Below are positions 38,843-39,699 of a DNA stretch of 39,699 nucleotides, piece after piece. A model generated the notes under the pieces. The model did no database searches. It was not told the DNA's origin and was given only the letters and a program-made list of their open reading frames with translations. The position numbers and the translations under genes are program-made. Numbering within the stretch: position 1 is the stretch's first letter; the number at the start of each line of letters is the position of its first letter. Source of the DNA: an uncultured Lachnospiraceae bacterium (GTDB lineage Bacteria; Bacillota; Clostridia; Lachnospirales; Lachnospiraceae); contig CAKRRJ010000011.1 of the NCBI GenBank assembly GCA_934394615.1, positions 1-39,699 of the forward strand. Reading direction: 5' to 3'.

Positions 38843-39699
38843 TCCTCCGCGGTATATTCTTCCACCGCGGTCGCTGTCACCCGTTTTATATGTTTTTCCT
38901 TCAGGCGCAGATACACAACTTCCCTGAAAACAGTATAACAAACGGAGACAAGCGGAATAAAGATGAGCATTCCTGCAATTCCCATAAGATTTCCGCCGAT
39001 GGTAACCGCAGCAAGGACCCAGATGGACGGAAGTCCGACAGAACCTCCGACCACATGCGGATAGATCAGATTCCCTTCGATCTGCTGAAGCAGCAGAAAT
39101 ACAAGGAGAAACAGCATTGCCTGCTTCGGACTTACCATAAAAATCAGGAAGCAGCCCAATGCGCATCCGATAAACGCGCCAAAGATTGGGATCAATGCAG
39201 TAAACGCGATCACGGTTCCGATCAGCAGTGCATAGGGCATTTTCAAAATGCTTAACGTGACGGCAAACATACTTCCGAGAATCACAGCCTCTAAGCACTG
39301 TCCGGTAAGGAAATTGGCAAATGTCCGATAAATCAGGGAACAGATTTTAAGGAGTGCATTTGCCTTCTGTTTGGAAAGAAACGCAAAACATACTTTTCTT
39401 ATCTGCACGTGCAATTGTTCTTTCTGAAAAAGAATATAGCAGGCAAAGGAAAATGCAATGAAAAAGGTAGCAAGTCCGCTGACGATCGAGCTTACCGCTG
39501 ACATGGTCGTGCTCATCATATTTCCTGCTCCGCTGCCAAGAATGCTGATTCCCCACTGAATGGCCTGATCTGGCTGGAACTGGATCTGATTTACATAATT
39601 CATAATATCCTGGTTATTATGCGAAAAATCCCGAATCCAGCTTTGCATCTGCGGAATAAAATCGGCAATGCTCATCATCAGAGTTCCCATGGTCCGGGT
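38839..39699 (-). CDS. AI-2E family transporter (5' end beyond the window)
   Basis: The last 286 codons of a membrane protein of the AI-2E/PerM-like family, with helices such as FIAFSFACYILFQKEQLHVQIRK (cytoplasmic loop), TFANFLTGQCLEAVILGSMF, LPYALL-like MPYALLIGTVIAFTALIPIFGAFIG and the C-terminal EGNLIYPHVVGGSVGLPSIW. The family's substrates vary; autoinducer-2 export was proposed for one member, Na+/H+ exchange for others. The frame stays open to the window edge, so the start codon lies outside. Full proteins are about 350-400 residues. GGAGGA at its 3' end lies directly before the LysR fragment's ATG. Confidence 0.9.
   Translation of the reverse strand, partial: TRTMGTLMMSIADFIPQMQSWIRDFSHNNQDIMNYVNQIQFQPDQAIQWGISILGSGAGNMMSTTMSAVSSIVSGLATFFIAFSFACYILFQKEQLHVQIRKVCFAFLSKQKANALLKICSLIYRTFANFLTGQCLEAVILGSMFAVTLSILKMPYALLIGTVIAFTALIPIFGAFIGCALGCFLIFMVSPKQAMLFLLVFLLLQQIEGNLIYPHVVGGSVGLPSIWVLAAVTIGGNLMGIAGMLIFIPLVSVCYTVFREVVYLRLKEKHIKRVTATAVEEYTAEE

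Noticed and set aside
38842..39298. Long N-terminal part of the frame containing the LysR fragment
   Set aside because: It is an out-of-frame reading of the AI-2E-family transporter gene, whose helices are clear in the other frame.

Overview
The window looks like chromosome from a Lachnospiraceae-type gut Firmicute. The reasons are the moderate GC with strong AGGAGG-type ribosome binding sites, a DUF5688 protein, a choline-binding-repeat surface protein, a GalT of the Firmicute type, a Gx (Hpre_diP_synt_I) transporter, SAM-I and FMN riboswitches, and AT-rich sigma-A promoters between dense, mostly minus-strand operons. No rRNA, tRNA, CRISPR array, phage or intact insertion sequence was seen. 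The genus cannot be fixed from the sequence alone.

Region 1 (1-21.1 kb) is mostly intact core and metabolic genes: a MATE exporter; apbE-eamA; a catabolic-type acetolactate synthase; galT; a Gx transporter; metK behind a SAM-I riboswitch; a secreted choline-binding-repeat protein; murA; a large membrane-anchored protein of unknown function with a C39-like tail; a DUF5688 gene; feoAB; and uvrB. Two intergenic spaces hold unexplained structured DNA: a long imperfect palindrome at 1558-1693, and a MITE-like element with 37-bp terminal inverted repeats at 8177-8412.

Region 2 (21.1-32.4 kb) mixes live and broken genes. An FMN riboswitch controls ribU, a cytoplasmic FAD_binding_2 oxidoreductase and an azlCD pair whose azlC has lost most of its interior. 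A YxjG/MetE-like methionine synthase sits next to a LysR regulator. A ferredoxin precedes a Y-family polymerase that lacks its catalytic SIDE segment. An aldo/keto reductase is fused in frame to the back half of a flavodoxin. A Fic protein with a class III autoinhibitory motif is intact, but the MATE exporter after it is N-terminally truncated and the next LysR gene has an internal deletion. These scars look like simple deletions with no visible mobile element.

Region 3 (32.4-37.7 kb) is the most interesting. A 61-residue Cys-rich precursor peptide has a 17-residue repeat carrying Cys-x3-Cys and Cys-x3-Asp motifs. It is followed by a SPASM radical SAM enzyme and, with a one-base overlap, a nitroreductase-fold protein. 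Two tandem HxlR redox-type regulators are divergent from it. Next on the same strand come a pyridoxamine-phosphate-oxidase-fold protein, a zinc-type macrodomain and an overlapping class M sirtuin (ADP-ribosylation module). The precursor promoter and the oxidase-fold promoter share an exact 12-mer at the same 21-base distance from the -10 box, which suggests one regulator controls both.

Region 4 (37.7-39.7 kb) has a TspO protein, a mosaic of two gene fragments (a response-regulator tail and a near-copy of the middle of the LysR gene at 25.8 kb), and the 3' part of an AI-2E-family transporter running off the window.
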